A stretch of 64,000 bases of DNA from assembly GCA_964570585.1 (NCBI GenBank), contig CAZMYR010000005.1, forward strand, positions 1-64,000. The letters run 5' to 3'. A program made the position numbers and the translations under genes. The stretch comes from G020354945 sp964570585 (GTDB taxonomy: Bacteria > Omnitrophota > Gorgyraeia > JABMRG01 > JAFGKX01). Below are positions 31,499 through 40,683 of the stretch, in pieces (position 1 is the first letter of the stretch; each line of letters begins with the position of its first letter). The notes beneath the pieces were generated by a model. The model had not been told where the DNA came from. It was given only the letters and a program-made list of their open reading frames with translations, and did no database searches.

Positions 31499-32643
31499 AC
31501 CAAATAATCCAATACTAGATTTTTATCTGATTTACCCATAGAAAGATATAATGCTTGAAGGGCAAATATACTGCACCAGAAGTTACTGTGTTTCTTATAC
31601 GTACCATCTTCATCTGTGCCGAAGAAAAAACCTCCTTTATACCCTTGGTCCAAATTTTGAAATTGAAGTAGCCTGCTAAGCAATTTATCCTTGTCAAAAT
31701 TTACCGCATAATTTACATTCTTTAACAAATGATGAAGCCTTAGAACCTGAGCTTGTATGTCAGATCTTTGGTGAGCTATTTTCCTTCTACCATCTTCAAA
31801 AACGCCTGTTGGAATACCCCCGTTAGATTCTTGAAATTTTAAAATCCAATCAAATGCATCTTCAGCAGCTTTTCTATATTTATTATCTCCCAGCTTATAA
31901 GAGTAATAAATTATTCCCTCTATTGTGTAGCAATAGGGGTGAAAATGACTACTTTCATCAGATATATTAGTAATGAATCTCCTGCCCTTGTAGAAATGTT
32001 TTACAGAAGAGCTTATTAGATTAGCTGCTAAATTTTTATAATAGTCATTCTTCTCAATATCGGCCAACTCGCATAAGCAAAACGATAACTTGCAGTGAAA
32101 ACTGCCGCTTTGCCTTGACCATCTTTTATTGTTTTCTAAAACTTTATTATTCTTTGAATCGTATATAGGATATATTAATCCATTTTCTTTCAGCATATTA
32201 TTTATTAAAAAATCGATAATACCTTTTGCAGTATTTAAATATTCTATCTGGTCCGTAATTCTGTAAAGTTTTAACAAGCCAAAGGCAACCATCCCACAAT
32301 CAAATGCATATATATTACCTCGCTCAAATGAATAATGTTCAACAGCATCCATTATATACTTCCTAGTCAAAATGCTACTAGCTGGATGCGCAGCTTCATT
32401 AATTATCCAGCGAGCGGCTGATTTAGCACGCGAGATATAAATATCGTCTTTAGTAATAGTGTATAAAAAGCATAGCAAGATTATGGCATAGCCTGTGATT
32501 TCAGGATAAAGAAATGAGTAGCTTCCATTTTCCGTGTCTTCCCATGCATAAAAACCGCCTTCTTTAGCCTGTATCCCAGAATGAAGAAGCCATTTCTCTA
32601 TATACGAAATTCTGTCTTTTATTGCTAATGTTGTTAAACTCAT
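31495..32643 (-). CDS. Uncharacterised protein with probable alpha/alpha-toroid fold
   Basis: 382 residues without signal peptide or membrane segments. Helical repeats recur (LYPEITGYAIILLCFLYTIT; FDCGMVAFGLLKLYRITDQI; YCYTIEGIIYYSYKLGDNKY; RSDIQAQVLRLHHLLKNV). This pattern of paired helices with conserved aromatic and glycine positions is seen in (alpha/alpha)6 glycan-acting proteins and in VpsJ-type polysaccharide proteins. I cannot assign an activity. It overlaps both neighbours by four bases, so it belongs to the glycan operon. Possible roles are a glycan lyase, hydrolase or epimerase, or a non-catalytic glycan binder. Confidence 0.6.
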   Translation of the reverse strand: MSLTTLAIKDRISYIEKWLLHSGIQAKEGGFYAWEDTENGSYSFLYPEITGYAIILLCFLYTITKDDIYISRAKSAARWIINEAAHPASSILTRKYIMDAVEHYSFERGNIYAFDCGMVAFGLLKLYRITDQIEYLNTAKGIIDFLINNMLKENGLIYPIYDSKNNKVLENNKRWSRQSGSFHCKLSFCLCELADIEKNDYYKNLAANLISSSVKHFYKGRRFITNISDESSHFHPYCYTIEGIIYYSYKLGDNKYRKAAEDAFDWILKFQESNGGIPTGVFEDGRRKIAHQRSDIQAQVLRLHHLLKNVNYAVNFDKDKLLSRLLQFQNLDQGYKGGFFFGTDEDGTYKKHSNFWCSIFALQALYLSMGKSDKNLVLDYLV

Positions 32644-33215
32644 AACCTTATATATTTTTTACAATTGTTGCAATAATAACCTTTTTTTGATTTTTTTAGC
32701 CTATTTCCGCAATTGCATGCGTACCCTTTTAAAATTGCAGGATTTCCTACAACTATGGCATGACCTACTACATCTTTTGTAACAACCGACCCTGCTCCAA
32801 CCATAGCATATTTACCTATATTAATATCTGGAAGTATTACAGCATTTGCTCCGATAGAAGCTCCCCTTTCCACTAACCATTTGGGCTTATTTATATCCCG
32901 AGTTTTAAAACTTCTTGGATTCTTATCATTAGTAAAACATACAGCTGGGCCGATAAAGCAGTCGTTTTCTATCTTTACTCCTCTGTATATAAGTGCCTTG
33001 TTGTGAATCTTCACATTGTTGCCAATAGCAACATTTCTATCTATAAAAACTCCATTGCCTATCATGCAGTTTTTACCAATAGAAACATTATGCATAATCT
33101 GGGCAAAATTCCATATTACAGTCCCTTTGCCAATCTTAGCTGTTTTATCTATGACAGCAGTATCTGCAATCTTAACATCTATGGGGTTGTTTATTCTAAA
33201 TTTTCTTTTGCCCAT
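32640..33215 (-). CDS. WbpD/WlbB-like sugar N-acyltransferase with zinc ribbon tail
   Basis: Left-handed beta-helix acyltransferase, 191 residues. Hexapeptide repeats run through most of the protein (IGKGTVIWNFAQI, IGKNCMIGNGVFI, IGNNVKIHNKALI), with the WbpD/WlbB landmarks VCFTNDKNPRS and GANAVILPDINIGKYAMVGA. Those relatives acetylate the 3-amino group of UDP-sugar uronates. After VVGNPAILKGYACNCGNRL there is a second cysteine pair (YYCNNCKKYIRL), so the tail can form a four-cysteine zinc ribbon. The aminotransferase and dehydrogenase genes further upstream could supply its substrate. Confidence 0.85.
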   Translation of the reverse strand: MGKRKFRINNPIDVKIADTAVIDKTAKIGKGTVIWNFAQIMHNVSIGKNCMIGNGVFIDRNVAIGNNVKIHNKALIYRGVKIENDCFIGPAVCFTNDKNPRSFKTRDINKPKWLVERGASIGANAVILPDINIGKYAMVGAGSVVTKDVVGHAIVVGNPAILKGYACNCGNRLKKSKKGYYCNNCKKYIRL

Positions 33216-34159
33216 TTGACATTCCTCCTTAAGCCTTCATCTATAAATATTTTTGGCTTCCAGCCGAATAGTCTTCTTGCCAGTGAATAGTCACATAAAA
33301 GTTTAGGGACCTGTGCCTTTCTATCCTTTGTATGAATTATTTTTAAGCTCGAGCCTGAGATCTCTTTTATCTTTTTTGCTATATAATTTATGGTTATAGC
33401 TTCACCTGTTCCAAAATTAACTGCCTTTCCAATAGCATCTTTATGGCTGCCCATAATCATAAATGCATCTATCATATCATCGATATAGGTAAAATCTCTT
33501 GACTGCTTTCCGGCGCCATGCACTGTAAGTGTTTTGCCTTTGAGCGCAAGGTCTATGAATTTAGGTATAACATCATATGTATGCCTTGGACCATAGGTAT
33601 TAAATGGGCGGATAATATCTACAGGTATATGATAGGTGTTGTGGTATGCATAGCAATATCTATCAGCTGCAACTTTACTTGCTGCATATGGCGAGGAAGG
33701 ATAAAGCGGATGTTTTTCATCAATAGAGCCGCCTATTGTCATGCCATATATTTCACTGCTTGATGTGCAAACAATCCTTTCAATGCCTTTGGATTCCTTT
33801 ACAACATGCAGCATATTAAGAGTGCCAACTACATTTGTCTGCATAACTTCTAACGGGTGTGTAAAAGAATTGGGCACATAGGCATCGGCAGCAAGATGAA
33901 ATATTACCTGGGGCTTACTTTTTTTAACAAGCTCGATTGAATCTGAACTTGCAATATTGCCTGTAATAATCTCATCAACTCTTTTCTCAAGATGCTTTAT
34001 ATTTTTAAGCCTATACTGCGTAGTCCCTATGGTTGAGTTTCCTCTTACATACACAGAGACCTTTGCCCCTTCTGCCAAAAGTCTCTCTACAAGGTGTGAA
34101 CCCATAAATCCATCAGCGCCTGTTACTAAAACACGTTTATTTTTATAAAAACTCCCCAT
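33191..34159 (-). CDS. NAD-dependent epimerase/dehydratase (extended SDR)
   Basis: Nucleotide-sugar modifying SDR, 322 residues from the ATG at 34159, which has AGGAGG five bases upstream and overlaps the previous stop (TAATG). It shows the NAD motif VTGADGFMGSHLVERL, catalytic Ser/Thr region CTSSSEIYG, and YAASK (YxxxK) about four residues after YPSSP. GKQSRDFTYIDDMIDA and RRLFGWKPKIFIDEGLR follow. Closest in style to UDP-GlcNAc/GDP-mannose 4,6-dehydratases or 4-epimerases; the substrate is undetermined. It overlaps the acyltransferase gene by 25 bases. Confidence 0.87.
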   Translation of the reverse strand: MGSFYKNKRVLVTGADGFMGSHLVERLLAEGAKVSVYVRGNSTIGTTQYRLKNIKHLEKRVDEIITGNIASSDSIELVKKSKPQVIFHLAADAYVPNSFTHPLEVMQTNVVGTLNMLHVVKESKGIERIVCTSSSEIYGMTIGGSIDEKHPLYPSSPYAASKVAADRYCYAYHNTYHIPVDIIRPFNTYGPRHTYDVIPKFIDLALKGKTLTVHGAGKQSRDFTYIDDMIDAFMIMGSHKDAIGKAVNFGTGEAITINYIAKKIKEISGSSLKIIHTKDRKAQVPKLLCDYSLARRLFGWKPKIFIDEGLRRNVKWAKENLE

Positions 34160-34902
34160 TAACACCTCCTGATTATCTGCTCACGATATTTAATCCATTT
34201 TACAAATTCATAAAATCCTGACAAAATATAAAAAGCAAGGCCCTCGAACCCGTCAAGAAAACCTCTTTGCAATAGGTACCTTTGAATAAATTTCAACACC
34301 GGATAAAGGAGCATCCTTGCATAATAGAACCTGCAATTTCTCTCTAGCAAAAACTTTACCTCGAGGTCAGTATACAAATTAAGCTTTTTAATATATTCAT
34401 TTAAATCGTGAGAGGAATAGTGAAGTATGGGTTCATATATCAAACCTGTAGGTTCTGATATTTTCACAAACTCATGAATTGGCTGCAGGAAATCCCCCTT
34501 CCTTTTATTAAATAATCTAAGTGGCATATCATTGCAGTGGCCTCCGTATTTTAGTAACTTGCCAAATATATAAGTATCCCTTTTGATACGGTATCCAGCT
34601 TTATCATTAAGTTTAATCTTTCTAATCCTATCCTTAAATTCTTTAGATACCACTTCATCTGCATCGAGTGATAGGACCCAATTATTTTTACATTGAGCAA
34701 TAGCAAAATTTTTCTGCGAAGAGAAATCGTCGAATTCTCTGTTAAAAACCTTGGTAGTATACTCTTTTGCTATATCTACTGTTTTATCAGAGCTACCTGA
34801 ATCTACTACTATAATTTCATCAAAATCTTTAACTGACTCAAGGCATTCTTTTAGACTAAGCTCTTCATCCTTTGTTATGACGATAACGGATACCTTCTCC
34901 AT
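34159..34902 (-). CDS. GT2 glycosyltransferase, WaaE/KdtX-like
   Basis: 247 residues, the same subgroup as the transferases at 17867-18676 and 18870-19651: VSVIVITKDEELSLKECLES, DEIIVVDSGSSDKTVDIA and LSLDADEVVSKEF (metal site). The C-terminus is aromatic and hydrophobic (FYILSGFYEFVKWIKYREQI). The three paralogues share the same length and tail, suggesting similar membrane-proximal acceptors. It overlaps the preceding GT2 gene by 28 bases. Confidence 0.87.
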   Translation of the reverse strand: MEKVSVIVITKDEELSLKECLESVKDFDEIIVVDSGSSDKTVDIAKEYTTKVFNREFDDFSSQKNFAIAQCKNNWVLSLDADEVVSKEFKDRIRKIKLNDKAGYRIKRDTYIFGKLLKYGGHCNDMPLRLFNKRKGDFLQPIHEFVKISEPTGLIYEPILHYSSHDLNEYIKKLNLYTDLEVKFLLERNCRFYYARMLLYPVLKFIQRYLLQRGFLDGFEGLAFYILSGFYEFVKWIKYREQIIRRC

Positions 34903-35831
34903 CCCAATAAATCAAACAGCTCCTTGTCTGTCATTTTAAAATAATGCTTTTCTTTGGCTCTCTTTGAAACAGCCTGCGGTAGCCTGGGCAAGGCCTGAAG
35001 AAAACCGATGATAAAGCCAAAGTTGAGTTTAATAAAAGAAAAGAGCAACCATGGTATCAAAAATACAACATGTTCAAATAATAACCGTCTATCAGTGATA
35101 TTCTTCCATATAAAAAGAAAAGTATTGCGATAACTAAGGATAAGTGTCTTTTTATAGCCAAAGTCTCTTTTAAATGAAGCCAGCCCTTTATGATATGCTA
35201 TACTCTGTGGGACATAATATGCCTTATATCCCCTTTTCCAGCCTCTATAGCACAAGTCTACATCTTCTACCCTCCCAGGCAGATACAAATCATCATACCC
35301 CTTTAATTCAAGAAATCTGTCTATACGAAAAGCAGCTACAGAACCGACGCTTGCTGTGTAACCAGGTTTTTTAATATCCTGTTGATATCCCGGATATCTT
35401 GAAAAACCCTGAAAAAAACCAAACTTCATACCAATTTTTGTCCTTGTTCCTTCATACTGCAACTTATCAAATGTCCAGCACTGCGGCCCAGCCATAAATG
35501 CATCTGGATAATTATTAAATATCTCAACCAGTGGGTCTATAAACTTCTCCTCTACTTTTATATCGTTATTCAGTAAAATCAGTATATCTGCATCTGAAGT
35601 CCTTGCCCATTCGTTAAAAGAACAAAGAAATCTATTCTCTTTAGCAGAATATAGACTGGTCTCAGGAAATCTTTCCTTTAAAAATTCTGGGCTTCCATCT
35701 ATGCTCAGGTTATCTAGGACTACAACCCTGCAATCATGCCTGCTATTTCTTGAGGCTTTAATAATGCTGGGTAAACACTCTTCCAAAAGCTCTCTGCCAT
35801 TATAGTTTAAAATTACAACATTAATTTTCAT
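34875..35831 (-). CDS. GT2 glycosyltransferase, rhamnosyltransferase-like
   Basis: 318 residues: INVVILNYNGRELLEECLPS, VVLDNLSIDGSPEFLKERF, ILILLNNDIKVEEKFIDPLV (DxD-type site NND) and VEDVDLCYRGWKRGYKAYY. This is the WbbL/RfbN type of inverting transferase. A hydrophobic segment near residues 250-285 could associate with the membrane. It lies in the middle of the transferase block, 19 bases after a GT-C type gene. Confidence 0.87.
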   Translation of the reverse strand: MKINVVILNYNGRELLEECLPSIIKASRNSRHDCRVVVLDNLSIDGSPEFLKERFPETSLYSAKENRFLCSFNEWARTSDADILILLNNDIKVEEKFIDPLVEIFNNYPDAFMAGPQCWTFDKLQYEGTRTKIGMKFGFFQGFSRYPGYQQDIKKPGYTASVGSVAAFRIDRFLELKGYDDLYLPGRVEDVDLCYRGWKRGYKAYYVPQSIAYHKGLASFKRDFGYKKTLILSYRNTFLFIWKNITDRRLLFEHVVFLIPWLLFSFIKLNFGFIIGFLQALPRLPQAVSKRAKEKHYFKMTDKELFDLLGWRRYPLSS

Positions 35832-35850
35832 ATTTTAACCGTGCATATAA

Positions 35851-37740
35851 TTACGATTTAATCTCATAGATTGTGTATGTGATATTGTTTGCGTTCTTTG
35901 ATGCAGGATTAGCCTTATGTATCGGTCTAAGATATCTTGCCTTAAACCTTCCATTTTTCATAAGTTCTGTAAGCCTGAGAGTCTCTTCTCTCTTATCTTT
36001 AATCTCATCATTTTCAGCATAAAGGATATGGGTAAACCCTTCTGATTTAAAAAAAGATAAAACCTTCCTGGGGCTATAGTGCTTTTTATCGTATCTTGAA
36101 TATATCCAGTAATACAATTCCCTTTTATGCGGCTTATCAATAAAAAATGTATGGCCTTCATTTACAACCATCACCTTTATATCTTTAGGTAGATTTTTGT
36201 TTATATATTCAGAAATTGCAAAGGACCTTTCATTCTTGGCTAAATAGTTCTGCCTACTCACTAATCCAAAAACAACCTTTGTAGCATCTATATTATAATA
36301 AACAGAAAGTGCGACAGAAAAAGCTAAACATAGACCCACCGTTCCCCAAACCACTTTGTCCAATATATGTCTTCCATCAGTAAGCTTGCATAATATATAA
36401 GCAGTGATAATGCTAAGAAAAGGGGCTACTGGTAGAAGAAACCTCAAGTGCTGATATTGCAAAAACCATATGCATATATAAGCAAATGTAAAAATAGATA
36501 TTCGCTTTATATTCTTATCAACACCCCTTATAAACACAAAGGCAGGTATTACAGCTAAAAATATAGGGCCTAATTGTTCGCCACCGAATTGCTTCGGAAA
36601 CATAGTAAGCCTCCATGGCAGAGTAAGAAAACCTTTAATGTTTATATCCAAGCCAAGGGCTTTGCGAATGGATTCCTCAGAAATTGCCTTAAGGACTTCT
36701 GGATCGAGCCCTCCACTGCCAAATATCCTGTAAAAAAAGGGAAATATGGGATTCCCCAATATAACATATTGTCGCACGTACCAGATACAAGAAGCAGCAA
36801 TTGCAGATACAGAAAACAAAACAAGAGATTTAAAAACTGTTATCCTTACTGCTCCTTTCCCCCTTAAGACCATAAAAACAAAGTAAGTCCCTAAAATAAG
36901 CGTAGTTACAACCGAAAAATATTTAACAGACATACCAAAACCACACATAGCGCCAGAAAGTACAACCCATATCGTATCATGCTTCTCTATCCAAACTATA
37001 AAGGCATAGACTGCCATAAGGGCATAAAATACTGCGCCAAGGTCTACATAGGTCTGCGTAGCTTCCATAAATATACCTGGAACAAGAAAAAATATCGTTG
37101 CAGCCAGAACTGCTATCTTATTTGAAAAAAATCTCTTTGAAAACGCATATACGCCGAGTGCCGAAGCAACTGCTAAAGAAAAATGAAAAAGTCCTGCTAA
37201 TGGTAACAAATTAAGCAGTATTGCCAATGTAAAATACATTTCCACCAGATAAGGCCACAGGGAATTTGTGCTATTATATGGAATCAGCCCTACCCTGTGA
37301 GTATTTGCAAAATATTTCGCATCAACTAAGTGATAAACCATTGAATCGTTGCTGTATGATGGAGCCATCGCTCCTATGCATACAACACATCCTACGGCAA
37401 CTAACAGAAATGCAAGAATTAATAAATAAGGCTTAGGCCAACTGTCTGTAATACTTCTTACTGCCCGCACTAAAGTTTTATTGATATAAATTATATCCTT
37501 TCGCAAAAAAACTGCCAGCAGGAACAAAAGCAGTATAACCACAAAGTTATATAACAGATTAAAGATCCCCAGAAATAATAGCAGATACGACACAAGCCCA
37601 AAGCCCAGGGCATATGAAAAACTGAGTTCCTCAGATTTTGACGCAAGACTAAGCCTGCTAAGCAACAGTATCCTTCTGCCTGCAGCAGATATAACCGCTG
37701 CCATAATATAGAAAACTAATAAACTTACCAGATAAATCAT
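35851..37740 (-). CDS. Multi-pass membrane glycosyltransferase-like protein (GT-C/GT39 type)
   Basis: 629 residues with at least ten hydrophobic helices and a C-terminal soluble domain of about 140 residues (from NIDATKVVFGLVSRQNYLAK). The first external loop has MVYHLVDAKYFANTHRVGLI after SYSNDS, the position where GT-C transferases carry acidic residues. Later come WPYLVEMYFTLAILLNLLPL and VPGIFMEATQTYVDLGAVFY. These resemble PMT/ArnT-like transferases that use polyprenyl-phosphate sugars in the periplasm. Donor and acceptor are unknown. Confidence 0.75.
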   Translation of the reverse strand: MIYLVSLLVFYIMAAVISAAGRRILLLSRLSLASKSEELSFSYALGFGLVSYLLLFLGIFNLLYNFVVILLLFLLAVFLRKDIIYINKTLVRAVRSITDSWPKPYLLILAFLLVAVGCVVCIGAMAPSYSNDSMVYHLVDAKYFANTHRVGLIPYNSTNSLWPYLVEMYFTLAILLNLLPLAGLFHFSLAVASALGVYAFSKRFFSNKIAVLAATIFFLVPGIFMEATQTYVDLGAVFYALMAVYAFIVWIEKHDTIWVVLSGAMCGFGMSVKYFSVVTTLILGTYFVFMVLRGKGAVRITVFKSLVLFSVSAIAASCIWYVRQYVILGNPIFPFFYRIFGSGGLDPEVLKAISEESIRKALGLDINIKGFLTLPWRLTMFPKQFGGEQLGPIFLAVIPAFVFIRGVDKNIKRISIFTFAYICIWFLQYQHLRFLLPVAPFLSIITAYILCKLTDGRHILDKVVWGTVGLCLAFSVALSVYYNIDATKVVFGLVSRQNYLAKNERSFAISEYINKNLPKDIKVMVVNEGHTFFIDKPHKRELYYWIYSRYDKKHYSPRKVLSFFKSEGFTHILYAENDEIKDKREETLRLTELMKNGRFKARYLRPIHKANPASKNANNITYTIYEIKS

Positions 37741-37762
37741 CTATTCTACCGTCCTAGTTTGC

Positions 37763-39286
37763 TTAATTATTTTTTAGTTTAAATACAATATATGTATCAT
37801 CTTTGCGCGTCAGGATTTTATAGTTTTTCATTATGTGATGCTTAAATGCCTGGTTTTTATCAAGCTCCTTAACATCGACTAAGGCAAAATAATCTGCCCC
37901 ATTATTCTTCAGACGCTCCAGATGTTGTATAGGACCTTGCATCTCTTTTAATGTACGGAGATTAATCTCTGTTTTTATATTTTTACAATATTCTATCAAA
38001 TTCTTTCTATCGATAAGAAAAGTCCAGCCTCTTCTGTTGCAATAGTACAAGAAATCGGGGCCATAACCGTGCGATGCGATAATCAGGGCATCTTTTTCAG
38101 TAATATTATCTACAGCCTTTCCTGCTTCCACAATATCTGCATAAACAGGCCTGTTTAAATATTTCGGCAATGTTACATAAGTAACAAAAAGCAGAGTAAA
38201 TAAACTGAGCAATACTGTTGCCATTCTTAAAAATCTTTTATTTTTTATCCTTTCTGCTGCTATTAATATTCCCTTAGTCGTAAATATCGAGGCAACAGGC
38301 ACAAGGTTTAACATATAATACTCTTGCTTAGATTGCTCTGGTACAATAAGAAAAAACAGGATAACACCTGCAAACCATAATGCCAAAAAATTATCTTCTC
38401 TGTTTCTTCTTTTGTGGAACAAACCATATAGGAAAGTTATAAAAATAAGTGGTGTCAGTGCGGTCCATATTATATGTTTAAATATCTCTGTGTAGAAAGG
38501 GATATATATAAGGTGTGCCTTCATTGAATCTATAACATAGTTAATACTAAAGGTGTCATAAGGCGTAGGGTAAAGCGTCCTTATTCTGGCTGTATGATAT
38601 CCCCACCACCATATTATGGGTAAAAAAACTAACAGAAAAAATAAACCCAGTTTCCAGTAAGATAGATTTCTCTTTTTATAGGTTGCAAAAAGCAGATATG
38701 ATATTGGTAGGAGCATATATAAATTTGTCACTTTTAACAAAACAGCTCCCATAAACCCAACAGTAGCTAAGATAAAATCTCTCCAGCTCATACTATATAA
38801 CCATCTTGAAAAATAGTAGAAGCATAAAAGCATAAAAAATATCATTGGCATATCAGGCTGAAATGTCCTGCTCATTAATATAGATAATGGGCTGAAGATA
38901 AAAATAAGTGATGAAAAAAAAGCCACTCTTTGCCCCCAATATAACTCTGTCAATTTATAAAATACGATTGCAGCCATTATAAAGAAAACCAGGCTGGAGG
39001 ACCTCAAGAGCCACTCTGGAATCCCTTTCAACCAGTAGCATATCAAAGCCAGAGGCGCAGTAATTATTGGAAAATCCTGCATAAGATAGGTAGGGCCTCT
39101 TCCCTGGTCATCAACCTCAGGATGGAGAAAGTGAAATCCGCCAAAGGCAAAATTCCTAACTATCATAGCTGTCTGGACCTGTCTTGTCGCATTGTATTCT
39201 AAAAGGGGCTGATTGATATTTATTAAACGTACAGCAATGCCTATGAAAAGAATGGATAGAAACAATGCGGGTAAGCGATATATCAT
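37763..39286 (-). CDS. ArnT/PMT-type GT39 membrane glycosyltransferase
   Basis: 507 residues, about 11 helices, and a soluble C-terminal part. The N-terminal loop YNATRQVQTAMIVRNFAFGG, the WLLRSSSLVFFIMAAIVFYK helix and the FSPLSILMSRTFQPDMPMIF stretch are typical of ArnT-like proteins that move a sugar from polyprenyl phosphate in the periplasm. The start overlaps the radical SAM gene upstream by four bases. That gene in turn overlaps a DPM1-like GT2 gene by four, so the three are translationally coupled. A DPM1-like enzyme could make the lipid-linked sugar this protein uses. Confidence 0.85.
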   Translation of the reverse strand: MIYRLPALFLSILFIGIAVRLININQPLLEYNATRQVQTAMIVRNFAFGGFHFLHPEVDDQGRGPTYLMQDFPIITAPLALICYWLKGIPEWLLRSSSLVFFIMAAIVFYKLTELYWGQRVAFFSSLIFIFSPLSILMSRTFQPDMPMIFFMLLCFYYFSRWLYSMSWRDFILATVGFMGAVLLKVTNLYMLLPISYLLFATYKKRNLSYWKLGLFFLLVFLPIIWWWGYHTARIRTLYPTPYDTFSINYVIDSMKAHLIYIPFYTEIFKHIIWTALTPLIFITFLYGLFHKRRNREDNFLALWFAGVILFFLIVPEQSKQEYYMLNLVPVASIFTTKGILIAAERIKNKRFLRMATVLLSLFTLLFVTYVTLPKYLNRPVYADIVEAGKAVDNITEKDALIIASHGYGPDFLYYCNRRGWTFLIDRKNLIEYCKNIKTEINLRTLKEMQGPIQHLERLKNNGADYFALVDVKELDKNQAFKHHIMKNYKILTRKDDTYIVFKLKNN

Positions 39287-40683
39287 CTTTCTATTAACAT
39301 CTTCCTTAATAATGTTGCGCCTGTTCTTGTATTGAGTTTAAATCGGTTCCATGTACCCAATCTTTTAACCTGAGATAGTATCTTGCGCGGCCGAAGATAA
39401 AACGTCCTATATGCCTTTTTTTGCCATCCTAATAGATCATCTTCGCTCAAGGTTGGTAACCGGTGGACTGGCCTTGTATGAATACCATAATTATCAAAAT
39501 TGGTATCAGTTATCAGTCCATCCTTAGATAATTCTTCATATGCTTCTGTCTTTGGAAATGGCGTCAATATATGGAATTTTGCTATATCAGGATCGAGTTC
39601 AATAGCAAATTGTATCGTATCTTGAATAGTCTCTTTTGTCTCACCAGGCATACCTATCATAAAAAACACCCATATTTCAAGACCGAACCCTCTGGCTAAC
39701 TTAAATCTATCCCTGATGCCTTCTAGAGAAATATTTTTGTTTATTCTATCCAATATATGCTGATTACCGGATTCCACACCGAGAGCGATACTGTAGGTTC
39801 CCATATCCTTCAATGCCTTAAGAACCTCTTCATTTAAAAAATCTACTCGCAGACCATTTGGAAAAGCAAACTTTATATTAAGGTGGCGTTTTCTTACCTC
39901 ATCTCTAATCTGAAAGACCCTGCTTTTTAAAGTCGTAAAATTATCATCCCAGATATGTATCTCCTTCACTTCAAATCTCTCTATTAAATCTTCGAACTCA
40001 TCTACTACATTGATAGCGCTCCGTGCCCTGAAACGTCTGGTAAATATATTCTTTGTATTGCAATATGTGCAGTTGCCGGGGCAACCTCTGCTTGTCATCA
40101 CCGGCAATGTAGGATAAAAAAATGCATCAGGGTATGTATAATTCTGATTTTTAAATAGATGGCGTGCTGGAAATGGTAGACTGTTTAAATCTGGTATAAG
40201 TTCTCTGTCTCTGTTAACGATCATATCTCCGTTCTCTTTATATGCCAGACCATCTACTCTGCTTAAATCTCTATTTCTTATAAGAGAATCTACTAACTCT
40301 GTTATTGTCTTCTCCCCCTCACCTTTTACTACAAAATCGACACTATCAGGTTTTAGCGAATCCTCAGGCATTATGGTTGGATGGATACCACCAAGGACGG
40401 TATAAGCGTCTGAATTCTCCTTAACAAGCCTGGTTATAGAGACCACTTTGTTAAACGAAGGTGTCAAAGCAGTTATGCCCACTATATTAAACTTGGAAGA
40501 ACGAATTATCCTTGCAAGTTCGTTTTCTTTTATCCTATCGGCATCTATGTCTATTATCCTAACATCGTGGCTGTCTGCTTCTAATACTGCCCCTATGTAG
40601 GCAAGCCCCATAGGCGGGAATTCCGGTGCCTGCAACCCTCCATATAACTCATATTGTGAAGGGTTTACTAATAATATCTTCAT
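39283..40683 (-). CDS. B12-binding-domain radical SAM protein
   Basis: 466 residues. An N-terminal cobalamin-binding-like fold (1-150; PPMGLAYIGAVLEADSHDVR, TVLGGIHPTIMPED) lacks the classical DxHxxG ligand motif, as in BchE-type relatives. The radical SAM core follows, with cluster cysteines 201, 205 and 208 (SRGCPGNCTYC). IALGVESGNQHILDRINKNI and the C-terminal YRTFYLRPRKIL are family traits. Relatives perform methylations, cyclisations and other carbon chemistry. Coupling to GT2 and GT39 genes suggests a lipid-linked sugar, polyprenyl or lipid substrate (inferred). Confidence 0.87.
   Translation of the reverse strand: MKILLVNPSQYELYGGLQAPEFPPMGLAYIGAVLEADSHDVRIIDIDADRIKENELARIIRSSKFNIVGITALTPSFNKVVSITRLVKENSDAYTVLGGIHPTIMPEDSLKPDSVDFVVKGEGEKTITELVDSLIRNRDLSRVDGLAYKENGDMIVNRDRELIPDLNSLPFPARHLFKNQNYTYPDAFFYPTLPVMTSRGCPGNCTYCNTKNIFTRRFRARSAINVVDEFEDLIERFEVKEIHIWDDNFTTLKSRVFQIRDEVRKRHLNIKFAFPNGLRVDFLNEEVLKALKDMGTYSIALGVESGNQHILDRINKNISLEGIRDRFKLARGFGLEIWVFFMIGMPGETKETIQDTIQFAIELDPDIAKFHILTPFPKTEAYEELSKDGLITDTNFDNYGIHTRPVHRLPTLSEDDLLGWQKKAYRTFYLRPRKILSQVKRLGTWNRFKLNTRTGATLLRKMLIER

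Noticed and set aside
31515..31697. 60-codon minus-strand frame inside the toroid-like gene
   Set aside because: It lies out of frame within a longer, better supported gene and shows no ribosome-binding site.
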